Positions 51,401-62,129 of a stretch of DNA of 64,000 nt are shown in pieces. Every line of letters starts with the position of its first letter. The stretch's first letter is position 1. Source of the DNA: Amblyomma americanum (taxonomy: Eukaryota; Arthropoda; Arachnida; Ixodida; Ixodidae). The DNA is taken from positions 547,999,531 through 548,063,530 of the forward strand of contig NC_135497.1 of the NCBI RefSeq assembly GCF_052857255.1, read 5' to 3'. Below the pieces are notes generated by a model. The model saw only the letters and a list, made by a program, of their open reading frames with translations. It was not told the origin of the DNA and ran no database searches. Position numbers and translations under genes: made by a program.

Positions 51401-53799
51401 CTCTTTTGGCACAGGATGATCAGAACGTAATTAAAAATTCTATCTCACAGTACGGGTACGACGGATCCATCGAAATGCACACCTCACACAAGCCTCGGTG
51501 GGTGGAGCAAGTACTAAACTTAAAAGACGGTTCGTTGCGTTCGTCGGAATCGATTAGGCTCTTCCAAAAGTTGATGATTCGGCGGTGGGGATGGAGAAGG
51601 CGTTAGATGATAGAGGCGAGGAAGACAAGGAAATATATTTGCATGCATATACAAGGGAGACCACTTCAAGTTACATAAGCAGTGACACAGACGAATTGAG
51701 CGAACTGTAACTTAAAAGAACTTATGTCACTCACAGAAACAGCACCCGAACACCTTACTTACCGATCGGAGGTCTCAGTTAGAGCCCAGGTATTTTTGAA
51801 GTACGTGCTACACACGGAGCCTCTAACTTGACTGCTGTCCAGTGCTTTTTCTTGTATTTTTATACGTATCGCGAATAAATAAATTAGGGCGGGTATGTTT
51901 GAAGGCCCGCCCCAAACTTCGGTAACCAATGAAGCTTTAATACAAGGTAGCCACAGCCCCTGAAGGTTGGACACAACCTCGAGCCCATGCAGGGCTTGGT
52001 TGAAACAAAATAAGAAGCACACCGAGAAAGCATTCCGAACACCCACTCTCCGCGGCAGTCCTCGGCCTTATTGCGTGACGCCCTTTCCCTTTTCCCATTT
52101 CGCCACCGCACCTGCGTGTCACTTCTCCAAGAATGACGAGTTCTTCTAGCCAGCTGGCAGTGCAAATTATCTGCTGGCTCGTCGTGGAAGTGTCGAATGG
52201 CGGAGGCAGGCTCTTCGGTGCTGCCACGAATGCCCGCAAACGAAACCCTCGCGAAATTCTACGCCGGTCCGCATGTTTCCGCGGAAGTGATACGCGGATC
52301 CGCTGGGGCGTTGTGTTGGTACCCCGGCGGATGCCCGCGGTGAACAACGCTAGGAGTCCTCGGCCGCCGTAGCGACGCTGTTAAACCGGCAAATGACTTC
52401 CGCGCTTTTGTATATGCTCGCAGAGGACGCTTGGGCGGTGAGCTCCGAGAACGCGGAGCGTAGAGCGGAGGCGTACAATATCTCAAGCTAAATAAATTAC
52501 AAAGGCTCTAACGAAGCGCGACCTTACACATGTTGTGACTGAACCTGTCCGGAGACGCTTCCTAGCAAAAGAAAACCTATACGGCGCCGCGCGCTCCCTT
52601 GAACCCCGCGTGGTGGCGATCTGGCGGCCTTGCGCGCTGAGAAGTCTTGCTTCGCAGTTTACGCCTCCGTGTCGCCCTCACCTTAGCGGTCATCTGATCG
52701 AGTCCGGCATAGCACCATGTGACTTCGGTGACTCCTGCCCCTTCTGTCCCGCCCACTTGCTCTGGGCCTTGCTCTGGACGTGCCTGTCTTTGCACGCCAT
52801 GCGGCAGAAATACCAGCTCCGATGCGGACCGCCCCAGGTCGACCACCTGATGAAGACGACTGGATATTTGGGCCGCACCACCTTATCTTGTTGGACTTGC
52901 TTCAGGGATCCGGCGTGTATCTGCATGTGCGGATAATTTATGCAACCAGGCAAGCTGGCGCAGTACAACAAAAATTCTTCAATTTCCCGCCCAAATCAAG
53001 AAACGCGCATGCTCTCTCTCCTCTTCCGCTCAGACAGACCAGCTTTGCAACATAATGTGTGCGCGTCGTCATAAGACGGCAAGCAGGTGAGGCTTGACGC
53101 GACCTTGTTCAGAGAAGCAGCACCAGTTAGCGCTCGTGCTTCTCTGTCCGTGCCGCGCTCAACTCTTCGATTGCCTGAACTGTGCGCCGCGTAGGGCGAG
53201 TGAGCTGCCATTGCTATGCAGGCGAGCTTGGAAGAAGACGAAAATAACATAAACCGGGCAATGCATTCTTGAAACACTTCTATCCAGCGCCAGTGCATCT
53301 GTAAATCCTTTTTCACCAGCGCCTTCTTTCAGCATCTACAATTATTAAGTTGCTTCATTTTAGCCGCAGTCGCGCGGCTCTATTGCGACGGAACGTGCTG
53401 TGGCCTTCGAAGGAAGAAGATGCCATCTTGCGCTGCCGGAGGGGAAGCTTCGTCATAGCTGCAGGTAGCATCGCAGACCGTCCGCACAGCAAAGGCTTCA
53501 CTCGACCTGCTGTTTCAAGGGAGGCAGTGAGTAAGGCAGGCGGCAGCCGTACTGAGCGATCGCGTCTCTGTGTGCACTGACGCCACCGTCGATGGCTCGC
53601 CAACGCAGTGCTGCCTCGTGAACCGGGGCCTCTCCGTGGGGGAGAGGAGGTGCAGCCTGGGGAGGACTCCGCTGCATGCGCCGCTTGGCGCGACCGGGGA
53701 GACCAGCCGTGCTCCTGCTGCTGCTGCTCGGGCGCATGCCTCTGGCGGCAGCAGCAGAACCCGCAGACAAGCGGCGGCCCGCCCGTTGTGCACGACAAC
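51401..53799. other. No gene recognised
   Basis: Starts AT-rich and becomes GC-rich beyond 52.1 kb. Several frames over 100 codons occur but overlap in all phases, and none shows a domain. The last 300 bp may be 5' UTR or promoter of the candidate exon that follows (CTGCTGCTGCTGCT at 53714 is a simple repeat). Confidence 0.4.
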
Positions 53800-54031
53800 A
53801 TGGTGGGGCCCTTCGAGCGTGGCACCGGCGTCCCCGACGACCTTCACGGGCTAAACTTCAAGCCTGCCAGCTACGGCAGCGTGCCGACACAGGACCCCAA
53901 GGCGCCGCGCGGCGGCGACGGCCCAACGTGTGACGCCGTCACGGTGGTGGAGCACTGCCCCTGCGGCGACCACCGAGGAGTCGACGACATGCATAAGTAC
54001 AGCGACGACGCCACGGGCACAGCGGCGGCAG
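53800..54031 (+). CDS. Possible first coding exon of a host gene
   Basis: ATG at 53800 in good context (A at -3, G at +4: GACAACATGGTG). The 77 codons start MVGPFERGTGVPDDLHGLNF, continue KPASYGSVPTQDPK and end HKYSDDATGTAAAG, with third positions mostly G or C, unlike the surroundings. At 54031 the sequence reads GGCAG|GTGAGC, a strong splice donor. The encoded part is hydrophilic with a Cys/His group (VVEHCPCGDHRG), resembling a cytoplasmic N-terminal tail. I do not recognise the protein; zinc-transporter-like N-termini have similar HC(x)C/H groups, but that is only a thought. The frame is open upstream to 53608, so an earlier start is possible. The gene would continue beyond the SINE cluster or outside the window. 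Confidence 0.4.
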
Positions 54032-54394
54032 GTGAGCCGGGTGTCCACGGGGCGTGCATTCCAGCTTCACTCACCGGTGAGGTTGGCGCAGTTTTGAGCA
54101 TGCCTAGACCGCCTACGACCACCTGCGAATGCGGCGGAGGAGGAGGCAGGGCAGACACGCCCGTGGCACATCTAAGCAAGCCTTTACAGGAAAACCAGAC
54201 GAAAGTGTATAGATGCTGTGTAGGCGGCGGTGGCCTGCCGAGCGGATAAAGACGACGCGTATAGGACAGGAAAGAAGTTTACTTACATAGAACACTATGT
54301 ACATATACTAAGGAAGACAACAGTCACCGAAGCCAAGGGGCATAGGGGAAAGTTATCATTTTTTCATCAATTTGTGATGATCAGTGGGAGTTGA

Positions 54395-54545
54395 GTAGTC
54401 TATTATTCATTCGCTGAAAGATAATTGATGAGCAGAAGCAAAAGAAACTATGCATATGCCGCCGGTGGGATCCAAGCCCACGACCTCCGAATTTCGCGCC
54501 CGGTGCTCTACCAGCCGAGCAACGGCGGCGGCTGTTCCATCGTCT
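54395..54545 (-). repeat. tRNA-derived SINE, family C
   Basis: On the minus strand 54528-54459 folds as a cloverleaf: acceptor CCGCCG/CGGCGG, D arm GCTC/GAGC, anticodon arm with loop CGCGAAA (anticodon position CGA), T arm GTGGG/CCCAC. The T loop CTTGGAT departs from TTCGAAT. A pyrimidine-rich body and TCATCAATTATCTTTCAGCG follow, as in SINE bodies. I therefore read it as a SINE head, not a working tRNA gene. Confidence 0.6.
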
Positions 54546-55018
54546 ATTTCCGGGGGTATGTTCATGCGCCTGTAACCTAACATTGAGAGTGCTCACCAGG
54601 GCCACCCTCGTCCATAGCGGCGGACGTAGTGCGTTCTGTATTACCGCAAGTGTCACGTGGGAGATGATCAAACGGTGAGGGCGGAAGCTGTGCGAGAAAC
54701 TTCTTACGCTATCAAGACTTCCAGAACCGAGACCCTCGGCAAGCTACTGAGCGGACAATGGAAGAGGAATGAGGCGCTCATTGCGATCGACATACCTGCG
54801 AAGGACGCCAGCAGTCAACAAAACGAAGGAGCGCATATATGTATATAGGGTGTTTAACCTACGAATTTCCAGAATTTTTAAAAATTGGCTTTTTGTGTTA
54901 GAAGACAGCTTTTGTTCAGCATAGCATTGTCAGCGGTGTAGTGCATCGAAATGCAGCTAAGGCGTCCTAACTAGCAGGCTGCTTAATTAGTATTCAATGG
55001 TTACCTTTTACCTCCTAG

Positions 55019-55248
55019 CCGCCGCGGTTGCTGAGTGGTTACGGCGCTCGGCTGCCGGCCCGAAAGACGCGGGTTCGATCCCGGCCGCGGCGGTCGAATT
55101 TCGATGGAGGCGAAATTCTAGAGGCCCGTGTACTGTGCGATGTCAGTGCACGTTAAAGAACCCCAGGTGGTCGAAATTTCCGGAGGCCTTCGCTACGGTG
55201 TCTCTCATAGCCTGAGTCGCTTTGGGACGTTAAACCCCCATAAACCAT
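55019..55248 (+). repeat. tRNA-derived SINE, family A (Ruka-like), copy 2
   Basis: Head with TTGCTGAGTGGTTACGGCGC and perfect B-box GGTTCGATCCC, body GGAGGCGAAATTCTAGAGGC, CGATGTCAGTGCACGTTAAA and GGGACGTTAAACCCCCATAA. A perfect 13-bp target duplication TTTTACCTCCTAG flanks it (55006-55018 and 55249-55261). Clearly the same family as 20686-20917. Confidence 0.9.
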
Positions 55249-55261
55249 TTTTACCTCCTAG

Positions 55262-56149
55262 TTATAGGCTCCTCTTAGGCCACCATAATATGCATTTTTT
55301 TAGAATTTCGAAAACGGAGTTAGCCTTAATGTTGTGTCTCAACAAATTTTCGCTATTTCGACGAGTTACGTGCACTGGATAGGTTTTTTTGCCTGTTAGC
55401 TTCTCGAAAGCGGATGCATTTAGGCGCGATGTACCCAAAATGTTTGGGCCGCAGCGCCGAGGGTAACCGCGTTTTCGAATTTCTAAAAACTGATATGGAT
55501 ATTACTTACGGTGGGCTACACGCCTCTGTTAACTATTCAATATTCCTTAACGAGCCTGCTAATTAGCACTCCATAGGTATATTATGATGTACTACATCGA
55601 TGACAATGCTATGCCAACACTCAAAAACAAAAAAACTCTAACTCTTCAAGCGTATTCTTAAAAATTGTGTTATATCTTAGGTGACACATCCGCTGCCGGC
55701 CCGACTGGAACCTACCCTTGCACTCCCCGATTCGACTCGTCGGCGTTTACATGAACAGAGTAATCGATTTTCTTCCCGACAGAGAACCTCAACTTTGCCC
55801 TCTCGGTTTTAAAATGAACTCGACGAGTCGACAGAATCGGTAAGACTCGGTCTGTTGTGCTGAGTCGTGCCGAAGTAGGTTGACTGAGTGCGACCCGACC
55901 TTTGTGGGGTCGGTGGAAGGGAAGAGGAGAAAGTGGTCTTGTACTGGCGCGTCGCGGTACTGGACGCCTCCTTTCAGAGCTCGCGTTGCAGTGCTCTACG
56001 CTGACCATCGCCGCTGTTACCCGGATGGCGTTTACGTAAACGCGCGGTCGGCGAGTAGGGCTGACGTCTGACTCGACTCGCTCCTGTCGTGTTCACGTGA
56101 ACATCGCTTTTCGCCGCGAACATGTCAGCAGACATCGGCAGCCTTACGA
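55262..56149. other. No gene recognised
   Basis: Contains GC-rich sequence at 55690-56110 with several GACTCG/CGAGTC words, partly complementary to each other (possible fold-back repeat), but I could not align arms convincingly. Confidence 0.35.
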
Positions 56150-56211
56150 GGGCAATCCTTTCTGTAGTGCCTACGGCCCTTGAAAGTATGCATAAATAAA
56201 TAAATAAACCT
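56150..56211 (+). repeat. 3' end fragment of a CR1-like LINE
   Basis: Ends with GTAGTGCCTACGGCCCTTGA and an (AAAT)n tail (about 56192-56208). Same layout as the piece at 61125-61201, which reads TGTAATGTCCCGTCAGGGAC followed by an AATAAA-rich tail. Both are extreme 5' truncations. Confidence 0.5.
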
Positions 56212-56439
56212 TCATGAGGGTCTTCTCAGCCCCACCTTATGAGGGCTTAAGTCGGTGAGGTGAAGGTGAGGGAGGAAAAGGTGCACGGATTGGGGTGACA
56301 GTGCGTAACAAAATTGGCGCTTATCCTGGTTTAAGTTTACCGTGCGGGGCAAAGCAGATTCTAGAGCAGGCATGGACGCAGGGACGAGGACGGGATAAAA
56401 ACAAGTGTAGTTTAACGGCAAGAGTAGCAGGGGTACAAA

Positions 56440-57400
56440 CGCCTTCTTTTTTATTATAATTTTATTTAGAAATACTGCAGACAAGTAGTGCTGCTCAAGC
56501 AGGAGGGCATTACAATGCATCGATAACAACTCCAACTTTTTCCCCGTCAGAACATTAAACAATAGAGGGAGGGAGACAGTTCCACTATTCAATCGTATGG
56601 GGGAAGAACGATTTTTGAAATACTGTTGTCCTTGCAAAATATGGCATTATTATTGCAGAATGATTTAGCCTCACGGACCTGAGCGCTGGAAAAAAAAACA
56701 TAATTGTCACTTGATAGGCGAATTTTGTTATAGTACAATAAATAAACTTCAGTCTGGCAATTTGTCGCCGTATGGAGTGCTTCTAGCTTAAGCTTGTTTA
56801 ACATGTTGGTGACTGAGGAGGACATTCTATAATAGGATAAGATAATTCTGGTGGCGTGACGATCAGTGCGCTCTACCTTATCAATATCTTTAGTGAAATA
56901 AGGGTCCTACACAACGAATCCATACTCCAGAACTGGGCGAACAAGTGTACAATATGCTTCATTCTTTGCATTTCACGGGGCACTCTTTAGTTTTCTGCGC
57001 AGGGAATAGAGTTTAGCAAATGCTTTGGAAGAAATGTTATTAATGTACTCGGCCCAACTAAGGTTATTTTTAATTGTTAAACCTAAGTACTTCACAGGCG
57101 AGACTGAATGAATATGCTGATAGCCAATGTCATACGAATGGGACGTTTTTTTTATTGTGATTGACATAGAGACTGTTTTCCGAAAATTAATTTCCGTCCC
57201 ATGCCGTTCGCACCAGTCCCCAAGGTTGCAGATATTCTCCCTGAGTAGGTTCTTGCTGTGATTATCATTAACAACTCTGTAGATTAGACAGTCGTTTGCA
57301 AATAGTTTAACAACAACAGATTCATCAATCGTGAATGTCGTAGCTTCACCTGATTTGATTCGGGTGTTCGAAATTACTATTGCCTCTTTGATTTTGTTAG
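56440..57400 (-). mobile_element. CR1-like LINE, C-terminal and 3' UTR fragment
   Basis: Minus strand: degraded NDCLIYRVVND motif C (57270-57300), then DWCERHGTEINFRKT (57190-57215), SPVKYLGLTIKNNLSWAEYI (57050-57110), KAFAKLYSLRRKL (56990), and VYLLYYNKIRLSSDNYVF (56690-56750). These follow the order of the RT end and C-terminal segment of CR1-type ORF2. The element's 3' UTR extends to about 56440. It contains several stops. Confidence 0.65.
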
Positions 57401-57429
57401 CAGCTATTTTGTAAAGTAAATTGATCTCT

Positions 57430-58260
57430 ATTCATCACGGTTGTACAAATATGTCTCTATTATTTTTGTTTGGCTTCTTGAGGAGTTGACTATACTGTTA
57501 GACTGCTTCTTCTACCTTGCTTTGAAGATGTCCCTAATATTTTCCCATCTATTTTGGAATCATCTTCTGTGTGCGTTCACCCTTTTCCACTCTCTTTATA
57601 GTTGCGGGCTTCACCAAAAATTGGATCTTTGTTTTTTTAGCTGTTACCGTCGAATGTCTTTGGATAAGATTGTTATGCTCATATAAGACGTTGACTATAT
57701 GTTCAAGTTGATTAACTGTGGCACTGTTGGCTTCAGCTGTATCCTTTAAACACGCACTCTTTTCTCGCTCTTTAAGAACTTTAAGCTCTCCCTTGTGTGT
57801 AAGCTTCCTTACTTTTGCCTCTGGTTGATTGAAAAGCTTAATACTTAAATGCCTGTGGTCGCCATTTGTAAATTCATCTAGAACCTCCCATTAGACCAAA
57901 TAAGACGTCAGCTGTGGAGAAAATATTGTCAAGTCAATCCCGCGTCGTCCATGCTGGACTCGAACGTAGGAAAAGTGTTGGGATGATTTAATAATTCCAA
58001 GGTCCGGCACTGATAAAATATTCTATTTCTATTCCCTTGCCGTCGGTCTTATTTCTACCACAAGCTGAATTCTTGGCGTTGAAATCTCCTCCGGCAATTA
58101 TGAAGCCATCGCTGTTATAAAATATTCTCTATATTTCTGTTAGTAGAGGTTCTAGGCTTTGTGTGGGAAGACAGTAGCAAATAATGCATACGATGCTTCT
58201 TCCTTCCCAACTAAGTCTTACTGCAGCGATATTATGGATAGCTTTTAAGGAGAATTACTA
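57430..58260 (-). mobile_element. LINE endonuclease fragment
   Basis: The minus strand at about 58100-58040 encodes GGDFNAKNSACGRNKTDG, the central motif of APE-type LINE endonucleases, followed by an IEIEYF.. segment and, further on, a Lys/Arg-rich linker. No RT is attached. This is a fragment of a LINE different from the CR1-like neighbour, joined at about 57.4 kb. Confidence 0.5.
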
Positions 58261-58307
58261 TTGCTGTCCTTGGTTGACCCGGAGCCGCTATATTTTATCT
58301 TTAATTC

Positions 58308-58410
58308 ATCATCATCATCACCACCATCAGCCTGACTACGCCTACTGCACGGTAGTAAATGCCTCTCCCATTTCTTTCCAATTAGCCCTGTTCCTGAAGA
58401 AGAGACCGGT
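58308..58410 (-). repeat. 3' end of the RTE-like family seen at 14.3-16.3 kb, inverted
   Basis: The reverse complement reads ACAGGGCTAATTGGAAAGAA, ATGGGAGAGGCATTTACTAC and GTAGGCGTAGTCAGGCTGAT, then GGTGGTGATGATGATGATG. This corresponds, word for word with a few changes, to 16182-16258. A severely 5'-truncated insertion with the same simple-repeat tail. Confidence 0.8.
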
Positions 58411-58949
58411 CTTGTTTTATCTGCTTTCAGGGCGTACTTCAGGGCGTACTTAATGCCTGCAAAATGGTTGAGCACATACTCCACCTTCATTGGCTGCAGT
58501 CTCAAAAAAGCCCGAACATAGAACAAATCCGCCCACAAAAATATCTTAGAACATTCGCTGTTTGCCTTTTGTCGTAGCACGCAATGTAAGATACCATGAT
58601 ATAACATCACACACGTAAAATGCGAAATGCAAAAGCTTATCAGTGCTCGCGAGAAGAGGATTTCATAAGGGCTTTGATACTGTTCTGTCTTCGTCATGCT
58701 AGAGTGCTGCGGGTGCGCCGAACACTTCCATTCCTTCTTTCCGCTCCCATTTCCGTTTCCACTTCAGGAGCTAAAAGCCATCACACGCCCCAAATACACG
58801 TCTTCAATGTTCGAGCGGTCTGTGCCTCGTAACTGTCCGGGCCGCAGGCCGTGGCTATGCATCACTGGCGACGAGGATGGGATACTCCACAGTCGGTGAA
58901 AGTAGACCCGGAATCGGCGTCCGCGAAGGCAACCTCACAGACGACAAGC

Positions 58950-59640
58950 ATGGCTCATCATATGCTACCTGCATTCAACGAAGATGCAGATAAGTGGAAG
59001 CCGTATCGCATTAAAGCAGAGGCCTACTTTGAAGCTAAATAAATCACCGATTCGGCCAAGAAGAGAGCACTGCTCGTGGCAGCATTGAGCACACAAACCG
59101 TGCAAGTATTAGCCGTCAAGGTCGCACCGCGAGCTTCAAAAACTTTGAGCTTCGAGCAAGAGTTCGAGGTGCTGAGCGAGTACTATGACCCGAAGCGACA
59201 TGAAATAGCTGAGAGTTTCAAGTTTTTTATCGCTCCCAGATGGAAGGGGAATCTGTCACGTAGTTCCTGGTGGAAATACGGCACATAGCCGATGAGTGCA
59301 ATTTTGGCAACGCCCTGGAGCGGATGCTCAGGGATCGTATTGTGCGCGGTGTTCGGTCGAGGGCCCTACAGAAGCTACTACTTGGAAAGGCCGACCTCAC
59401 GATAGCGGAGGCTGAAGCGCTCGCAATTTCGGTTGAAACTGCTGAGAATGACGCTTTGAACATGTCATCAGAGCCAAAGGCTCTATTGAAATTGCAGGCG
59501 GCTCGAAAAACGCCCTCCGGGGAATACAGAAAGGCTGAAGAGCATCTGGAATGCGAAAGGTGTGGCAGCTCGAAAAACGACGATGTCAGTTGCGGATGGG
59601 CAAGTGCGTTGTTGTCGCTGTGTGCGGCGGGGACACCTTG
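58950..59640 (+). pseudogene. Gag of gypsy element 3
   Basis: Frames 58851-59042, 59076-59288 and 59270-59644 belong to one Gag: MLPAFNEDADKWKPYRIKAE, a stop at 59040, then KKRALLVAALSTQTVQVLAV, YYDPKRHEIAESFKFF, HIADECNFGNALERMLRDRI and LTIAEAEALAISVETAEND. The zinc knuckle is degraded near CERCGSS (about 59560). At least one stop and two frameshifts. Confidence 0.65.
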
Positions 59641-60629
59641 CTAAAAAATGTTAAAGCCACCCTAACCGCGGAAGGTTAGCTGGCAGAGCGATGCAAACAG
59701 ATGCACTGGCAATAACGTAAACCACGCCAATGGACGATGGCAGTGACGAAGTCCACGTTAGGAAATTGGTTTCGGAGCGTAAAAATCTTCTCGAGCCACC
59801 AATACGCCACTCATTTGTATGGGGCGGCGTTCAATTAGCAATGGAAGTCGACACCTGGTCGCCAGTATGTCATTTCTCAGGAACAGTACAGGAAGCATCA
59901 AAACCATTGGCCTGCCTAGAAGCCGTCACGTGTGAAGTTGTCGTGCTACGCAGGGCGGTTTCCGGTGCTAGGTGATCTGACAATACGTGTCGGCTTCAGA
60001 GACGTGCTCGTGGACTGTCCCCTCATGGTGTTCGACTGCGAAGGGCCAAGCCTATGCGGAAGGGACCTGCTGACGCTGCAGGACAACGCTGGCGCTCCGG
60101 TGCTACATTTGACTCCGGCCTGCGGAGCCACAGAAACCAGCGAAACGGACACCTGCAAGATTAAATCCATTTTCTCAGACTACCAGGACGTCTTCACCAC
60201 GGAGCTCGGCCTAATGAAGGGTCCTCCAGCGAGCCTGCGCCTCAAAGATGAAGCAATACCAAAGTTTTGTAAGGCGAGACTCTTGCTTATGCCCTACGCG
60301 ACAAGGTAGCTTTGGTGCTAGACCGACTCGTTTCCCTTGGCGTCTTATCGCCAGTCAGCCATTCTGATTAGGCAACGCTATAGCGCCGGTGCTAAAGAAA
60401 GATGGATCGGTACGGATTTGTGGCAATGTTAAAGCTACATTGAAGCCTGTTTGCGCAACCGAACAATATCCTATTCGTGTAAAGAAGATTATGTTCGCAG
60501 TTATAAGTGGCGGTGAATGATTCAGCACCCTCGACTTGCGAGCCGCTTGCAGTCAGGTACCTCGAAGTCGCACGCAAACTCTGCGTCATCAATACTCAAA
60601 AAGTCTTATTTTGCTATAATTGACTTCCG

Positions 60630-61100
60630 TTGGGAATATCGTCTGCGCCGTCGATTTTGCAGAGAAAAAGCGACACGATTATCAATGGTTTATCCGGCGT
60701 GCAAGCCTACCTTGATGATGTAATCGTATCCGAGAAGAAAGGCGATAACGGAGAGCGATTGAAAGTCGTCTTAGAGCGTTTTCGGGATCATGGAGTGAAG
60801 TTGCGGTATGACAAATGCTAATTTCGACAACCAGCTGTTATATACCTTGGACATCGCATTGACGGCGAGGGCATCCATTCAATCGAAAGCAACGTGAAAG
60901 CTACTATGCACACACCTTTTCCACAGAACGTGACCGAACTGCGGTCATTTATCGGAATGTTGAAGTTCGACGCGAAATTTTTTCCAAACATGTCAACGTA
61001 CCTAGCACCGCTGTATCAATTAACTATTGGGGAAAAACGCTCGGTGGCAATGAAAAGCACCGCAAAAAGCTGCCATCAAGGAAGCCATGTCATCGTCATG
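60630..61100 (+). pseudogene. Reverse transcriptase remnant of gypsy element 3
   Basis: LSGVQAYLDDVIVSEKKGDN has the YLDD catalytic motif; after a stop, IYLGHRIDGEGIHS and FPQNVTELRSFIGMLKFDAK with APLYQLT follow, the standard region between RT and RNase H. The fingers part (about 60310-60600) is only faintly visible in other frames. Confidence 0.65.
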
Positions 61101-61201
61101 ATTCCCATGTAATTCATTGTTAACCGCTGTTCTTGCGCCCTCTCCTCATGTAATGTCCCGTCAGGGACCCTTGAGGTTCAAATAAATAAAATAAAATAAA
61201 A
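61095..61201 (+). repeat. CR1 3' end inserted into gypsy element 3
   Basis: About 105 bp foreign to the gypsy frame separate the end of the RT linker from RNase H. It contains CTCATGTAATGTCCCGTCAG, GGACCCTTGAGG and an AATAAATAAAATAAAATAAAA tail (short of 22 bases), the signature of a CR1 3' end. The gypsy frame resumes at about 61205. This gives a relative date: the CR1 piece is younger than the gypsy copy. Confidence 0.6.
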
Positions 61202-61238
61202 GTTTGATTGAGCGAAAGAACATCTGAAAAATGCTCCA

Positions 61239-61760
61239 GTGCTTGTACATTTCGACCGTACAAAGCAACTCAAGCTAGAGTGTGATGCGTCGTCGCTCGG
61301 GGTCGGAGCAGTTCCATTTCATTCTAGCAACAACGTACATAGACCTATTGGTTTTCGCTCAGGAACACTGGCCGAAGCAGAGCGGAACTACTCCCAGTTA
61401 GAACGTGATGTGTTGGTGCTGATTTTCGGTGTAACAAAATTCCGGGACTATCTTCTAGGTCGTTAATTTACGTTGGACACGGATGATCAACCACTCGTCA
61501 GCCTGCTGAGACCTGACCGCCAGACACAGACTATGGCGGCTGCGCGAATTCAACGCTGGGCAGTGTACCTCGGAGGCTACAATTACAAGCTTCAGTACGT
61601 TCCTGGGAAACAACTACTCAACTCGGATGCTCTCAGCAGACTGACACAGCAGACCACCAGAGACGGAGGTGAAGGTGAGCCCCCGGATTACGTCCTCCCA
61701 CTCAAAAGCTTAGATGAAGGTGTGGTCTCAACGCGTGAACTGAAGAATCTAACGAATGTC
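61239..61760 (+). pseudogene. RNase H of gypsy element 3
   Basis: Frames 61239-61466 and 61473-61793 join across a stop at 61464-61466: KLECDASSLGVGAVPFHSSN (catalytic D), NYSQLERDVLVLIFGVTKFR (E), TLDTDDQPLVSLL (D) and QYVPGKQLLNSDALSRL (last D). All four acidic positions are still present, so this is the best-preserved part of the element. Confidence 0.7.
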
Positions 61761-61779
61761 GACTCGACATTGCTTAAGA

Positions 61780-61975
61780 GAGAGAGAGATTGATCACTTT
61801 ATTTGCACCCGTCAGAGAGTATGGGTGATCGGGTGAGACGCAGCTCCCCCTTTCACCGTATTCCTCCCCCCTGGACGTCAGCCGGAATTAGTTGACTTTC
61901 GGCGGCGGCCTGGGCTTGACCGATGATGACATGTTTCTGGACTTGTCCTTCCTAGCTATGGAAGAAGGAACCCCA
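61780..61975 (-). repeat. 3' end of a 5'-truncated retroposon
   Basis: Minus strand: pyrimidine/purine-mixed 3' UTR with GCAAATAAAGTGATCAATCT followed by (CT)n at 61780-61792. AATAAA close to a simple-repeat tail marks the 3' end of a LINE-type insertion; family not identified. It lies exactly between the end of gypsy element 3 and the CR1-like element. Confidence 0.45.
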
Positions 61976-62129
61976 TGACTCTTTATTTATTTTATTTATT
62001 TATTTATTCAATACTGCCAGCCTCCATTTGGTGGCCAAGGCAGGAGCGGTACAAGGATACATCGTACATCGCGACAAAACAAAGCAAGTAAAAATGCGGA
62101 TAAAGAAGCAAAAGCTAACACACAGGGTT
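61976..62129 (-). other. 3' UTR and tail of the CR1-like element
   Basis: After the ORF stop (62130) the minus strand continues through GTACCGCTCCTGCCTTGGCC and GGAGGCTGGCAGTATTG and ends with an (AAAT)n tail at 61985-62010. CR1-clade elements end in short tandem repeats of this kind. Confidence 0.65.

Larger units (their letters stand above)
58866..61770 (+). mobile_element. Decayed Ty3/gypsy element 3 (gag, protease, RT, RNase H)
   Basis: TGGCGACGAGGATGGGAT at 58866 resembles a common gypsy primer site (LTR before it not recognised). Then Gag (MLPAFNEDADKWKPYRIKAE, YYDPKRHEIAESFKFF), a protease-RT junction (FSDYQDVFTTELGLMKG), RT motif C AYLDDVIVSEKK (60700-60735), YLGHRIDGEGIHS, and RNase H (LECDASSLGVGAVPF, QYVPGKQLLNSDALSRL). 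Stops and frameshifts every few hundred bases. The integrase and 3' LTR are missing: the element ends abruptly at about 61770. A CR1 3' end is inserted between RT and RNase H. Confidence 0.75.

Noticed and set aside
52535..53055. Host gene in the GC-rich part before the candidate first exon
   Set aside because: Frames overlap in several phases on both strands without any domain or splice signal.
55690..56110. Fold-back MITE
   Set aside because: Repeated GACTCG/CGAGTC words suggest inverted structure, but I could not align arms longer than a few bases.
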